Assembly (NCBI GenBank): GCA_050296935.1
Contig: JBNKRV010000203.1
Coordinates: forward strand, 18,378 to 82,377
Source of the DNA: Saccharicrinis sp050296935
GTDB taxonomy: Bacteria > Bacteroidota > Bacteroidia > Bacteroidales > Marinilabiliaceae
Direction of reading: 5' to 3'
Length of the DNA: 64,000 nt
Under the pieces are notes generated by a model. That model did no database searches. It had not been told where the DNA came from and saw only the letters and a program-made list of their open reading frames with translations. This document shows, piece after piece, positions 19,303-28,042 of this stretch. Made by a program: the position numbers and the translations under genes. Position 1 is the stretch's first letter, and every line of letters starts with the position of its first letter.

Positions 19303-19949
19303 TGAAGATATTTGATTTACCTTTACATACCAATGTAAATAAAGTAATACCTAAAAACTCATTCGATAAATATACAAATGCCAAACAAAAAAAACTTTTT
19401 GTTGATGTAGTCGAAAGGGTAAGATGGCTTCATATATTGTCAAAAGAGACAATTAACCTTTCAGGAGATAATTTAACAGAAATACAAGTTTTTGAAGTTG
19501 AAATAAGGCAGAAAGAAAAAATTGAAGTTTTACTAGATTTGATTGATAGATTAATACCCTACCACATAATCTTTATAGTCCGTTTTGAAAAACATTTTTT
19601 ACTTTCTGCTACACAAAAACATATTCATCCCAAAAATGATAATCAGTCGATTATAGATTGGTCGTTTCGAAGCGATTGGATTTCTGAGGAAACAAACCCT
19701 TTTAAATTAAACCTAAAAGGTTCCCTTGATGAAGTTTTTAATGATTTATGCTTTCAATTATCTGGCAAAGAAAATATGTCAATTTCTGAATTAATAAAAT
19801 ATGAAGAACAGATAAAAGAAATGAAAGATGAAACAACAAAGCTTCAATCTGCAATAAAAAAATCAAAACAGTTTAACGAAAAGGTTGAGTTAAACATGAA
19901 GTTACAAGCTGTTACTGAAAAGTTAAGAGTTTTTAATATAAAGCTGTAA
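19302..19949 (+). CDS. DUF4391 protein, last gene of the defence operon
   Basis: The 215-residue protein fits DUF4391 as I remember it: an N-terminal segment with K-V-I-P-K-N-S-F-D-K-Y, the helix W-L-H-I-L-S-K-E-T-I-N, a beta-rich centre with I-P-Y-H-I-I-F-I-V-R-F, then W-I and a C-terminal coiled coil (about 160-210). The family has no settled biochemical function and regularly follows helicase genes in restriction-like loci. Its ATG shares a base with the TGA of the helicase gene, so the two are coupled and probably act together. I used the ATG at 19302 and not the GTG three bases upstream. Confidence 0.75.
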   Translation: MKIFDLPLHTNVNKVIPKNSFDKYTNAKQKKLFVDVVERVRWLHILSKETINLSGDNLTEIQVFEVEIRQKEKIEVLLDLIDRLIPYHIIFIVRFEKHFLLSATQKHIHPKNDNQSIIDWSFRSDWISEETNPFKLNLKGSLDEVFNDLCFQLSGKENMSISELIKYEEQIKEMKDETTKLQSAIKKSKQFNEKVELNMKLQAVTEKLRVFNIKL

Positions 19950-20754
19950 TTTCATGCTAAAAAACAAATGCACAATTAATACATTAGATTATTAATCCAT
20001 AGTAAGTTGTTTTTTTGAAATTTCTTATTTGTAACAATAAAGAAATATTAAACTTTATTGATTAGATAAATATTAAAATGCCAACTTAAAATAAAACTAA
20101 GTCTTTTAATATTGTTTTTAAAAAACAATAAATAACCTAAATAATAGCCATAATGGACTATGGCTTAATTATAATTATTTATTAAGTGCTATTTCAAGAA
20201 TTTAAATTAGGTTTATTTTTTTTCAGTAGATAAGAAATAATTGCGCAATAAAGAGAAAAAAACGTTCTACTTTCATTTAAACAATTAACCGTTATTTCAT
20301 TCCCCATCCCACCAATTAAAATCCCTAAAAAACCATCAAATACCTTATTGTTATTAAAAAATGTTAATATATTCAATTTAACACAAAATTTAACAATTTA
20401 AATATTAGATAATTAAATTAGTTTCTATAATTATTTAATAAAATGAATTGTTAATTAAATATAAATTCGAATTTTTCAAAGTTATATTTGAAATAGATTA
20501 TTATATATTTGAATATGTATATTTAAAACAAATCAAATATATCAAACTAAAAAGTTCAACTAATAAAATATTGAATTTTAACAATTAATTATAAATATAC
20601 TATGAATATTGATATTGGTCTGGTTTTTGCTTAGGTAATTTTCAACATATTTTAAAATGAAGTATTATATTAACAAGCTGATATTATTAGTGATAATAAA
20701 ATAATACCTAACTACTATACAATTACGCATATTATATAAATATTATTTAAATTA
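19950..20754. other. 805-base AT-rich gap before the lanthipeptide genes
   Basis: No convincing gene is present. A 60-codon minus-strand frame at 20194-20376 has no recognisable feature and is probably chance. Two small inverted repeats lie near the left end: a 21-base AT palindrome (20110-20130) and a 7-bp hairpin (20146-20165) that could weakly end the defence operon. The right part holds TATATTTG boxes. The extreme AT content matches the lanthipeptide genes and not the flanking modules, so this looks like the edge of a separately acquired block. Confidence 0.5.
20483..20511 (+). promoter_or_regulatory. Two TATATTTG boxes (possible -7 elements)
   Basis: TATATTTG occurs at 20483-20490 and 20504-20511, matching the Bacteroidota -7 consensus TAnnTTTG. 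No clear TTTG is found at the expected distance upstream, and the boxes are about 245-270 bases before the first lanthipeptide gene, so promoter activity is only possible. Confidence 0.3.
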
Positions 20755-22944
20755 ATGAAAGGGAAAGCTTTTGATAAATACGTACTTAGAACACCATTGC
20801 TTTCAATGGATACAATAAGTAATATTAATATAAATAAACTTAAAGACTTAATTTCTAAACCTATAATACGAGAAGCTATTTATATTGCTTCTCATGAATT
20901 ACACATAGAAACAGAAAAATATCTTAATAACGAAATAAATGACCCAAAACGAAAAAAGAAATTAGAACATGCATTATTAAGGTATTTAATACGCATGAGT
21001 TACAGATGTACTCCATTTGGTTTGTTTGCCGGATGCTCTTTAGGAAAATTTACCAATGAAACTAAAGTAAGTTTAAATAGCATAAATAAATACTCTAGGC
21101 ATACCCGTTTGGATATGCACTACCTATGTAACTTATCCAATGATTTAAGCAAGGATAACAACAACAGAGAATTCTTTAAATACTATCCAAATACAAGTTT
21201 GTATTCAGTTGCAGATCAATTAAGATATGTAGAGTATAAAAACAAAAATAATTCAAAAAATCATTTCATTTCTAGTGTAAGCAATTCTGTATATCTATCA
21301 AAAGTATTAGAAAAAGCATCTAAAGGAGCTTACATAAAAGATTTAGCTGATGCTTTAATTGATGATGAAATTAAATACGAAGATGCTAAGGGTTTTATTT
21401 ATGAATTGATAGAAAATCAGATTTTGGTAAGTAATATAGAACATTCCGTTACCGGAGATGAATATCTAGCTACTATAAATAATGGCATAAACCATCAAAG
21501 TGAGAGTTTTAATATTCTGAAAGCGATTGATTTTAAACTTAATGAAATAGATAAAACAAGTTTGGGTGAATCATTAGAATTGTATGAAGATGTAATAAAT
21601 GATTTAAACAAACTTAAAACTCCATTTGATAAAGGCATCTTATTTCAATCTGATTTAATTACTTCTTGCAATGTTAATACTATAAATACGAGCGTAATTA
21701 ATGATGTTTGGGAAGGTATTTCTGTATTAAACAAACTTACATGGTATAGTAAAAACTCAAATCTTGAAAGATTTAAAGAATTATTCTACAAAAGATATGA
21801 GGATGAAGAAGTGCCGCTAGCTCAAGTTTTAGATACTGATTTTGGAATTGGATATGGTGAAAGTAGTTATGTTGGGTATGGGGATATAACACCTCTTGTG
21901 GATGATTTGAATCTGCCGCAAAGAACCAACAGTTCAATGCCATGGAATCCTGTTCTTGATCTATTATCGAATAAATATGCAAAAGCAATAGCAAATTGTG
22001 AAGACGAAATAAATCTTACAGTTGAGGATTTAAATAAACTCCCTAATAAAAATTTAAATTTAGCACCAACTTTCAGTGCATTTTTTGAAGTAATAGAACA
22101 AGATTCAAATAAATACTCTGTTAGATTACATTATGCTGGTGGTTCATCAGCTGCTTGTTTAATAGGAAGATTTTGTCATTCCGATAGAAATGTTAAGAAT
22201 TATGTAGAAGAAATAATAGATATTGAAGAATCGACTCATCAAGGTAAAGTATTTGCAGAAATAGCTCATCTTCCACAAAAAAGAGCGGGAAATGTTTTAC
22301 AGCGTCCTCATTTAAGAAAGTTTGAGATTCCCTTTCTGGCAAATTCTTCATTAAATGATGAGTTTAAAATTCCCATTGATGATTTACTTGTTTCTATTAG
22401 AAATGAAAAAGTTATACTTAGATCAAGGAAACTCAATAAAGAAATAATTCCCAGATTAACAACGGCACATAATTATACTCAGGGATCTTTACCCATTTAT
22501 AGCTTTTTATGTGATATTCAAACTCAATATTATGATGATAGAATATGCTTTGATTGGGGGCATTATGGTACATCAAAACCTTTTTTGCCCAGAGTGACAT
22601 ATAAGAATTTAATCTTATCTCCTGAAACATGGAATTTCGAAAAGAATACATTAAAATCCACAATAAGTAAAATAACATTTACAGAAGATATTGTACAGAA
22701 TTGTAAAAAGTGGCGTGACGAATTTAATATTCCGGAAAGGATATTAATAGTTGAATTTGATTTTCAAATGTTTCTTGATTTAAGTAATGAGCTTTTTGTG
22801 CAGTTATTTATTGATACAATCAAAAAGAAAAGCAAAATTCAAATTCAGGAGTTTTTATATAAATCAAACAACAACCTTGTTAAAAAAGGTACAGAAAGTT
22901 ACACAAATCAGATAATTTGTTCTTTTCAAAATCAATCCAACTAA
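20755..22944 (+). CDS. lanB1: Lanthipeptide dehydratase, glutamylation part (LanB N-domain)
   Basis: The 729-residue protein matches the large N-terminal domain of class I LanB enzymes: near the N-terminus the R-T-P-L-L-S segment, then R-Y-L-I-R-M-S-Y-R-C-T-P-F-G-L-F-A-G (about 76-95), which marks this family. This part transfers glutamate from glutamyl-tRNA to Ser and Thr side chains of the precursor. A complete LanB also holds the elimination domain and exceeds 1000 residues; here that domain is a separate gene starting five bases after the stop. The gene opens the cluster. Split LanB is, as I recall, a feature of several Bacteroidota clusters of the pinensin kind. Enzymatic assignment is by family. 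Confidence 0.85.
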   Translation: MKGKAFDKYVLRTPLLSMDTISNININKLKDLISKPIIREAIYIASHELHIETEKYLNNEINDPKRKKKLEHALLRYLIRMSYRCTPFGLFAGCSLGKFTNETKVSLNSINKYSRHTRLDMHYLCNLSNDLSKDNNNREFFKYYPNTSLYSVADQLRYVEYKNKNNSKNHFISSVSNSVYLSKVLEKASKGAYIKDLADALIDDEIKYEDAKGFIYELIENQILVSNIEHSVTGDEYLATINNGINHQSESFNILKAIDFKLNEIDKTSLGESLELYEDVINDLNKLKTPFDKGILFQSDLITSCNVNTINTSVINDVWEGISVLNKLTWYSKNSNLERFKELFYKRYEDEEVPLAQVLDTDFGIGYGESSYVGYGDITPLVDDLNLPQRTNSSMPWNPVLDLLSNKYAKAIANCEDEINLTVEDLNKLPNKNLNLAPTFSAFFEVIEQDSNKYSVRLHYAGGSSAACLIGRFCHSDRNVKNYVEEIIDIEESTHQGKVFAEIAHLPQKRAGNVLQRPHLRKFEIPFLANSSLNDEFKIPIDDLLVSIRNEKVILRSRKLNKEIIPRLTTAHNYTQGSLPIYSFLCDIQTQYYDDRICFDWGHYGTSKPFLPRVTYKNLILSPETWNFEKNTLKSTISKITFTEDIVQNCKKWRDEFNIPERILIVEFDFQMFLDLSNELFVQLFIDTIKKKSKIQIQEFLYKSNNNLVKKGTESYTNQIICSFQNQSN

Positions 22945-22949
22945 CAACT

Positions 22950-23831
22950 ATGTCAGAAATTCAAAGGACTTTTATTGCAGGAGATGAATGGCTCTATTAT
23001 AAAATATATGCAGGTATTTCAACTGTAGATAATTTGCTAGCAACAGAAATACTACCACTAACAGAAAAACTTTTAAGCAATAAGTACATTGATAAATGGT
23101 TTTTTATACGCTATACTGATCCTGATTATCATCTTAGATTAAGGTTTCATTTAACCAATAATCAAAATACTTCTGCAATTATATCTTCAGTTAACTTCTT
23201 ATTAAAGCCCTATGTACAGGACGGATTGGTTTCGAAGGTGCAATTAGATACTTATAAAAGGGAATTAGAACGATATGGAATGAAGAACATTGAGCATTCA
23301 GAATCCTTGTTTTATCACGATAGTGTATTGGTGGCAAATGCATTAAAAGTATTAAATAACAATCAGTTTGGTGAGCTTCGGTGGTTGTTTTGCTTAAAAT
23401 CCATTGATAAACTTTTATCAGACTTTCAATTTTCAACAGTTTCAAAATTAGAACTGATGGAATATTTAAAAAATGCTTTTGCAAGTGAGTTTAATATGGA
23501 TAAAAGCTTAAAAAAGCAGTTGTCCCAAAAGTATCAAAAGTACAAACTAAAGATTAATCAAATTTTATCTGACGACATAGTGCAAGAGGAAAGTAAATAT
23601 CTTGTTAATTTACTGCAAGAAAGATCAGATATGATAAGTAAAATTTACTTGCCGATAATTAAAAATGTACAATTTTCAAACGATACTCTCAGTAATGTAT
23701 TAGCAAGCTATATACATATGCATTGTAATAGGTTAATTAGGAGTAAACAACGATTACACGAGATGGTCATCTACGATTTATTATATCAGAAGTACAAATC
23801 AGAAATTGCGCGATTAAAATACGCTCAATAA
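22950..23831 (+). CDS. lanB2: Lanthipeptide dehydratase, elimination part (SpaB_C type)
   Basis: The 293-residue protein is of the thiopeptide-type / SpaB_C family: an N-terminal W-L-Y-Y-K-I-Y segment, then K-W-F-F-I-R-Y-T-D-P-D-Y-H-L-R-L-R-F, which holds the residues that bind the glutamylated substrate. It removes glutamate to leave dehydroalanine or dehydrobutyrine. The ATG at 22950 is favoured over a TTG at 22917 because it gives the normal family start and a five-base gap from the upstream stop. With the preceding gene it forms a two-protein dehydratase. A 170-base AT-rich gap without a gene separates it from the precursor gene. Confidence 0.85.
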   Translation: MSEIQRTFIAGDEWLYYKIYAGISTVDNLLATEILPLTEKLLSNKYIDKWFFIRYTDPDYHLRLRFHLTNNQNTSAIISSVNFLLKPYVQDGLVSKVQLDTYKRELERYGMKNIEHSESLFYHDSVLVANALKVLNNNQFGELRWLFCLKSIDKLLSDFQFSTVSKLELMEYLKNAFASEFNMDKSLKKQLSQKYQKYKLKINQILSDDIVQEESKYLVNLLQERSDMISKIYLPIIKNVQFSNDTLSNVLASYIHMHCNRLIRSKQRLHEMVIYDLLYQKYKSEIARLKYAQ

Positions 23832-24001
23832 TTGCCATGATATAAATGGGATTAATTTATATAGTTGATGCTTATTAGTCATAACCAGCATATTAATAGC
23901 TGTTAAAATATATTGCAACTTTAGTTCAAAGAATTAGAAAAAAATAGGTGTATCCCGAAAAACCTTAAAGAGTAGGGGAAATTTTTAAAATTAAATTTTA
24001 A

Positions 24002-24259
24002 ATGAAAAAGTTAAAATTAAACAAGAAAACAATTGTGGCTTTAGACAATGAAACTATGAGCGAAGTAAAAGGTGGTTTTACTTATTCTTTATCCATGGGT
24101 CAAACATGTAAATTCTCAAAATCTTATGGTTCAAAAAATGCGTCCGAATGTGGGGCTGATTCTGCAAGACATTTATCACGTTTTGAAGGACCTGAATTAA
24201 AAGCTACAGAGCAAAAAGATTTAGAAGTAGTTGAGGATGGCAGACTTTTGCTTGAATAG
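24002..24259 (+). CDS. lanA: Class I lanthipeptide precursor (LanA)
   Basis: The 85-residue peptide begins MKKLKLNKKTI and continues to a M-S-E-V-K-G-G site, the leader type of Bacteroidota class I lanthipeptides. Cleavage after Gly-Gly at residue 25 would be done by the C39 peptidase of the exporter. The core region is rich in Ser and Thr and has only two Cys (residues 36 and 50), so at most two thioether rings can form. Unusually, the core is followed by an acidic tail of about 25 residues (from about 61) with one Thr and no Cys. This could be a follower segment removed later, or part of the product. A strong terminator follows. Confidence 0.85.
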   Translation: MKKLKLNKKTIVALDNETMSEVKGGFTYSLSMGQTCKFSKSYGSKNASECGADSARHLSRFEGPELKATEQKDLEVVEDGRLLLE

Positions 24260-24269
24260 TTAATTATTT

Positions 24270-24303
24270 TCTCGTGTTAAAACTATTAACACGAGAATTT
24301 TTT
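24270..24303 (+). terminator. Strong terminator after the precursor gene
   Basis: A perfect 11-bp stem (24270-24280 with 24286-24296), a 5-base loop and then A followed by six T. It lies 11 bases after the precursor stop. It should limit read-through into the downstream genes, giving more precursor message than enzyme and transporter message. Confidence 0.85.
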
Positions 24304-24387
24304 GATACATTGTTCAGGGATTTGTAATAACAGAAATTATAATATGTATCCAATATACAAAAAGTCAAACATTAATTATATAGAGAA

Positions 24388-26811
24388 ATGAATCTATCAA
24401 AAATATTCACAATTGTAATTGTTGGTTTAAGTACTATTATTACAAAATCTTATTCCCAGAATTTTAATAACAAATTCCTAAATAACGAAATTATTCAGTT
24501 AAAGGATAAAGTTAAAAATGCCCAAGTAGTAATGTTGGGTGAAGCAAACCATGGTCAGGGTAATGTAATGTCATTAAATATTGAAATTATAAAATACCTG
24601 CATGAAGAATTAGGCTTTAATGTCATTGCCTTTGAGAGCGGTTTTTATGATGTTTATAAAGCACAAAAGACCATTGAACAAGATGGAAATGTTGAAAAGG
24701 CATTTGATAAGAGTGTTTTTCCAATATGGACAAAAGCATGCGAGTTTCAGGAGCTTATTAAATATATATATAATAAGAGAGGCGAATTGGAAATTGCAGG
24801 TTTTGATTGTCAGCTAACCGGGGAATATTCCATGTATGAAAGTATTGATGACTTAGAAGATTTGCTAAGCTCAAACAATCTGGATTATAATATTAATTTC
24901 GATATGCTTTCAAATGCATTCCTTAGCTTTGGAGAAAGATTTGAATTTCCTAAAACCATCAACTACAATGAATTTACAAAAGAACTAGCTAAGGTTGAGA
25001 AGCGAATGTCTGTTTTACAAGATAAAAACAGACATAAAGATGCAAGCATTTGGTTGCAATATATAAAAAGCACAAAAGAACTGGCAAGAGATTATTACAA
25101 CAACAATCCTGCACATATCAAAAAGGAAGATTGGATAGCCTTGAACAGTAATCCTCGTGATGCGCAAATGGCAGATAATCTGTTGTTTTACTTAAATAAC
25201 AATCCAAATAAAAAAGTAATTTGTTGGGGAGCTTCATCACATTTTGCCAATGATTTTTCATCAACAAACAACGAAGAATTAAAGCACTTTAAACCCATGG
25301 GGAGCTATGTGAAACAAAAGCTTGGGGATAAATTAATTAGCATTGCAAACATTAGTGCATCAGGTTCATTTGGTATATTTAAAACAGAAAATAACGTACC
25401 CAAACTTCCAATAAGCAGCATTGAATATAAGCTAAATAAAAAAGAATTATTTTATCAATTTGTAGACTTAGAGAATAACAAAACAAACGATGTTTTTATT
25501 TCAAGCGCTTTAGAATTTACACCAATTGAGGCAAAGTGGAATGATATTTATGATGCTTTTCTATATGTAAAAGAAATAAATCCCAGTACTTATTTAAATG
25601 ACAGTTGTGCCTTTGTTTCTGATAATAATATTGCAGAAAACAAACAATCCGGAAACAACAATTTAAGCATAACAGGTTTGCTATTAAGCGATAAAAACAA
25701 ACCTGTTCCATTTTGCAACATAGCAATACAAAACTCTAACATAGGTAGTATTAGTAATCAAAGTGGAAAATTCAAAATAGAGTATCCTAAAGAAACGATG
25801 ATTGATACACTTGTTTTTTCTTGTGTAGGCTACAAGGATCATCGCATTGCTATTAAGGATATTAAAGATACTATTGTATTAAAATCTAAAGATATAATAC
25901 TTAACGAAGTTGTGGTTAATGCTAAAAACCTTGACCCGAGAGCTATTATTAAAAAAGCAATAGAAAACATACCAAATAATTATACTCAAAATAGTTATAA
26001 TGCAGAATTTTATAGCAGAGGTACTGTAATAAATTATAATGATCTGAAAGCTGACATTGAACGTATAACTAAAATATACAATAAAGATGGTTATAATAAT
26101 ATGGAGGATATTCAATCCAAATATATTGCATTTAAACTTAATTTGGATACTATGAAATGGGATGGCAACTATGTTCGTTATGCTGCTCTTAGTTATGATG
26201 ATTTTAATAATATTGATTTGGTTAGTTCTTCACCGCTTTTTACTCTTGAAAGTTATAAAAAATACAAATATAAGCTTTTAGGAACTACCCAATATAACAA
26301 TCAAAAGCTATACAAAATTTCATTTATAAGTAAACGTAATTCAGTGAGATATGTTGGTAGATATCATATAGATGACTTTACCGGAATTATTTACATAAAT
26401 GCCAAAGACTATGGTATAATAAATATTGATGCAAAATGGCAATATAATTTAAAGATAGCAACAGGAATGGCTAACGTTAAAAATGTTAAAAATGTTAAGA
26501 TTAATAATGTTGGTAAAATTGAATTAAATGATGAATATATGAACCTGAGTATTACCTATAAAAAAAGCAATGAAGGATTGTACTATATTAATGTAGCCAG
26601 ATTAGCATGTATACAAAAAGGCAAAAATATTACAACAAATGAGGCGTTTGAACTTGAAGGATCTCAAACTTTTTATTTAACTAAAATTATATCAGATAAT
26701 GTTGAGGAAATTACTCATGAATCAAGCAAAAATATAAGATTATGGGATGTTGAAAAAGATCTTGAATTTTGGAAAAATTATACTAAACCTGTTATAAATG
26801 AATATAGATAA
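24388..26811 (+). CDS. Secreted erythromycin-esterase-like fusion protein
   Basis: The 807-residue protein has a signal peptide (residues 1-23, ending Y-S-Q). The first domain (about 25-400) is of the erythromycin esterase/EreA superfamily, with L-G-E-A-N-H-G (about residues 51-57) and a later W-G-A-S-S-H, the Glu and His positions of the family active site. A carboxypeptidase-regulatory-like beta domain follows (about 425-505: I-T-G-L-L-L-S-D-K..., N-Q-S-G-K-F, V-G-Y-K-D), then a C-terminal beta-rich domain of the kind seen after such modules in outer-membrane proteins. It overlaps lanC by 14 bases, so it is part of the cluster. It probably acts in the periplasm on the peptide or in self-protection; this is inference. 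Confidence 0.75.
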   Translation: MNLSKIFTIVIVGLSTIITKSYSQNFNNKFLNNEIIQLKDKVKNAQVVMLGEANHGQGNVMSLNIEIIKYLHEELGFNVIAFESGFYDVYKAQKTIEQDGNVEKAFDKSVFPIWTKACEFQELIKYIYNKRGELEIAGFDCQLTGEYSMYESIDDLEDLLSSNNLDYNINFDMLSNAFLSFGERFEFPKTINYNEFTKELAKVEKRMSVLQDKNRHKDASIWLQYIKSTKELARDYYNNNPAHIKKEDWIALNSNPRDAQMADNLLFYLNNNPNKKVICWGASSHFANDFSSTNNEELKHFKPMGSYVKQKLGDKLISIANISASGSFGIFKTENNVPKLPISSIEYKLNKKELFYQFVDLENNKTNDVFISSALEFTPIEAKWNDIYDAFLYVKEINPSTYLNDSCAFVSDNNIAENKQSGNNNLSITGLLLSDKNKPVPFCNIAIQNSNIGSISNQSGKFKIEYPKETMIDTLVFSCVGYKDHRIAIKDIKDTIVLKSKDIILNEVVVNAKNLDPRAIIKKAIENIPNNYTQNSYNAEFYSRGTVINYNDLKADIERITKIYNKDGYNNMEDIQSKYIAFKLNLDTMKWDGNYVRYAALSYDDFNNIDLVSSSPLFTLESYKKYKYKLLGTTQYNNQKLYKISFISKRNSVRYVGRYHIDDFTGIIYINAKDYGIINIDAKWQYNLKIATGMANVKNVKNVKINNVGKIELNDEYMNLSITYKKSNEGLYYINVARLACIQKGKNITTNEAFELEGSQTFYLTKIISDNVEEITHESSKNIRLWDVEKDLEFWKNYTKPVINEYR

Positions 26812-27994
26812 AGGCCGTATAGAAAAGTTGTTAAAAAAAGCAGATGCTATTGTCAGTAATCAAAAATTATTTACTCCCAGTTTGTATATTAGTGATTTAG
26901 GTCGTGTCTTGTATTTTGCATATAGGTATAAGCAATGTAATAATGAAGAATATTTAAAAGAAGCTAAAAGTCTACTAGAAATTGTAGTTGATAATTCCGG
27001 AGATCATGTTTTAGATGCAAGTTTAAGCAATGGATTAACCGGATTTTGCTGGTTATTTAAACACCTTATTTCAATGGGTATTTTATCGTCAAATGAACTA
27101 GATTCCATTGAACATGTGTTGCCATACATAGAACAATCCTTATATCAGGATTATAAAAATGGCAACTATGATTACATACATGGAGCTATGGGAAAGATAG
27201 CTTGCTTAACCGCATATAAATCTAAACATGAAAATGTAAGCAAAGCCAATATATTCGATTTTTTTAAGCAATTAGTTCAAGAAGATCAACATGGTTATTG
27301 TTGGTCAGATTCAGATAAAAAGGATTTAATCAATTTAGGTTATGCCCACGGTATGCCAAGTATTATAGTATTTCTTATTATATATTTATACAAAGAAGAT
27401 AAAGAATGTCCTGAAATTATTGAAAAAGCAATTGATTGGATGATAACTCAAAAAAACAATTCAGGAATTAGCTCATTTCCACATAACTCAGATCAGAAAA
27501 ACTCAGATAGTAGACTTGCATGGTGCTATGGAGATTTAGGCATTGCTTATATGTTTTTAATTGCAGCAGAAGCATATAACAATAATTACTGGCATAAAAT
27601 CGGTGTAGAAATAATCGAAAAAGCATCAGAGAGAAATCTGGAGAATTCGGGAGTTAATTATATAGAGGAAGGTAAGTTTTTCGATACCGGATTTTGTCAT
27701 GGCACAGCAGGTATAACTTATTTGTTTTTTAAGTTATACAAAAAAACGAAAAATGATAATGCCAAGAGAGCTTGCAATTATTGGCTTAATGAATCCATTA
27801 TCAATTTAGAAAAGCATCTATTATGTTTTAATCAATTACCTAAACAAGACTTTGCTGAAGAAAATAGTGAAGATGAAATATTGTACCCATACTTGGGTCT
27901 GTTAGAAGGAATAATGGGTTCTGCTTTGGTACTAAACACATTTTTAGGAGAAGATTTAGATGGCTGGAATGATCTTTTTTTATTAAAGAATTAA
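26798..27994 (+). CDS. lanC: LanC-like lanthipeptide cyclase
   Basis: The 398-residue protein has the repeated GxxG-type helices of the LanC barrel. The zinc ligands are present: Cys in A-W-C-Y-G-D (about 242) and the Cys-His pair in G-F-C-H-G-T (about 299-300). Catalytic-region histidines occur in Y-I-H-G-A-M-G and Y-A-H-G-M-P. It joins Cys thiols to dehydrated residues in the precursor to form thioether rings. The start lies inside the end of the preceding gene (14-base overlap), a sign of translational coupling. Length and motifs are normal, so it should be active. Confidence 0.9.
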   Translation: MNIDKGRIEKLLKKADAIVSNQKLFTPSLYISDLGRVLYFAYRYKQCNNEEYLKEAKSLLEIVVDNSGDHVLDASLSNGLTGFCWLFKHLISMGILSSNELDSIEHVLPYIEQSLYQDYKNGNYDYIHGAMGKIACLTAYKSKHENVSKANIFDFFKQLVQEDQHGYCWSDSDKKDLINLGYAHGMPSIIVFLIIYLYKEDKECPEIIEKAIDWMITQKNNSGISSFPHNSDQKNSDSRLAWCYGDLGIAYMFLIAAEAYNNNYWHKIGVEIIEKASERNLENSGVNYIEEGKFFDTGFCHGTAGITYLFFKLYKKTKNDNAKRACNYWLNESIINLEKHLLCFNQLPKQDFAEENSEDEILYPYLGLLEGIMGSALVLNTFLGEDLDGWNDLFLLKN

Positions 27995-28042
27995 ATATAA
28001 ATAACTTATCAACTAAAGTAAGGTATTCATACCAATACATAT

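Noticed and set aside
20194..20376. 60-codon minus-strand frame before the lanthipeptide genes
   Set aside because: No recognisable feature, very AT-rich context and no neighbour on that strand; likely chance.
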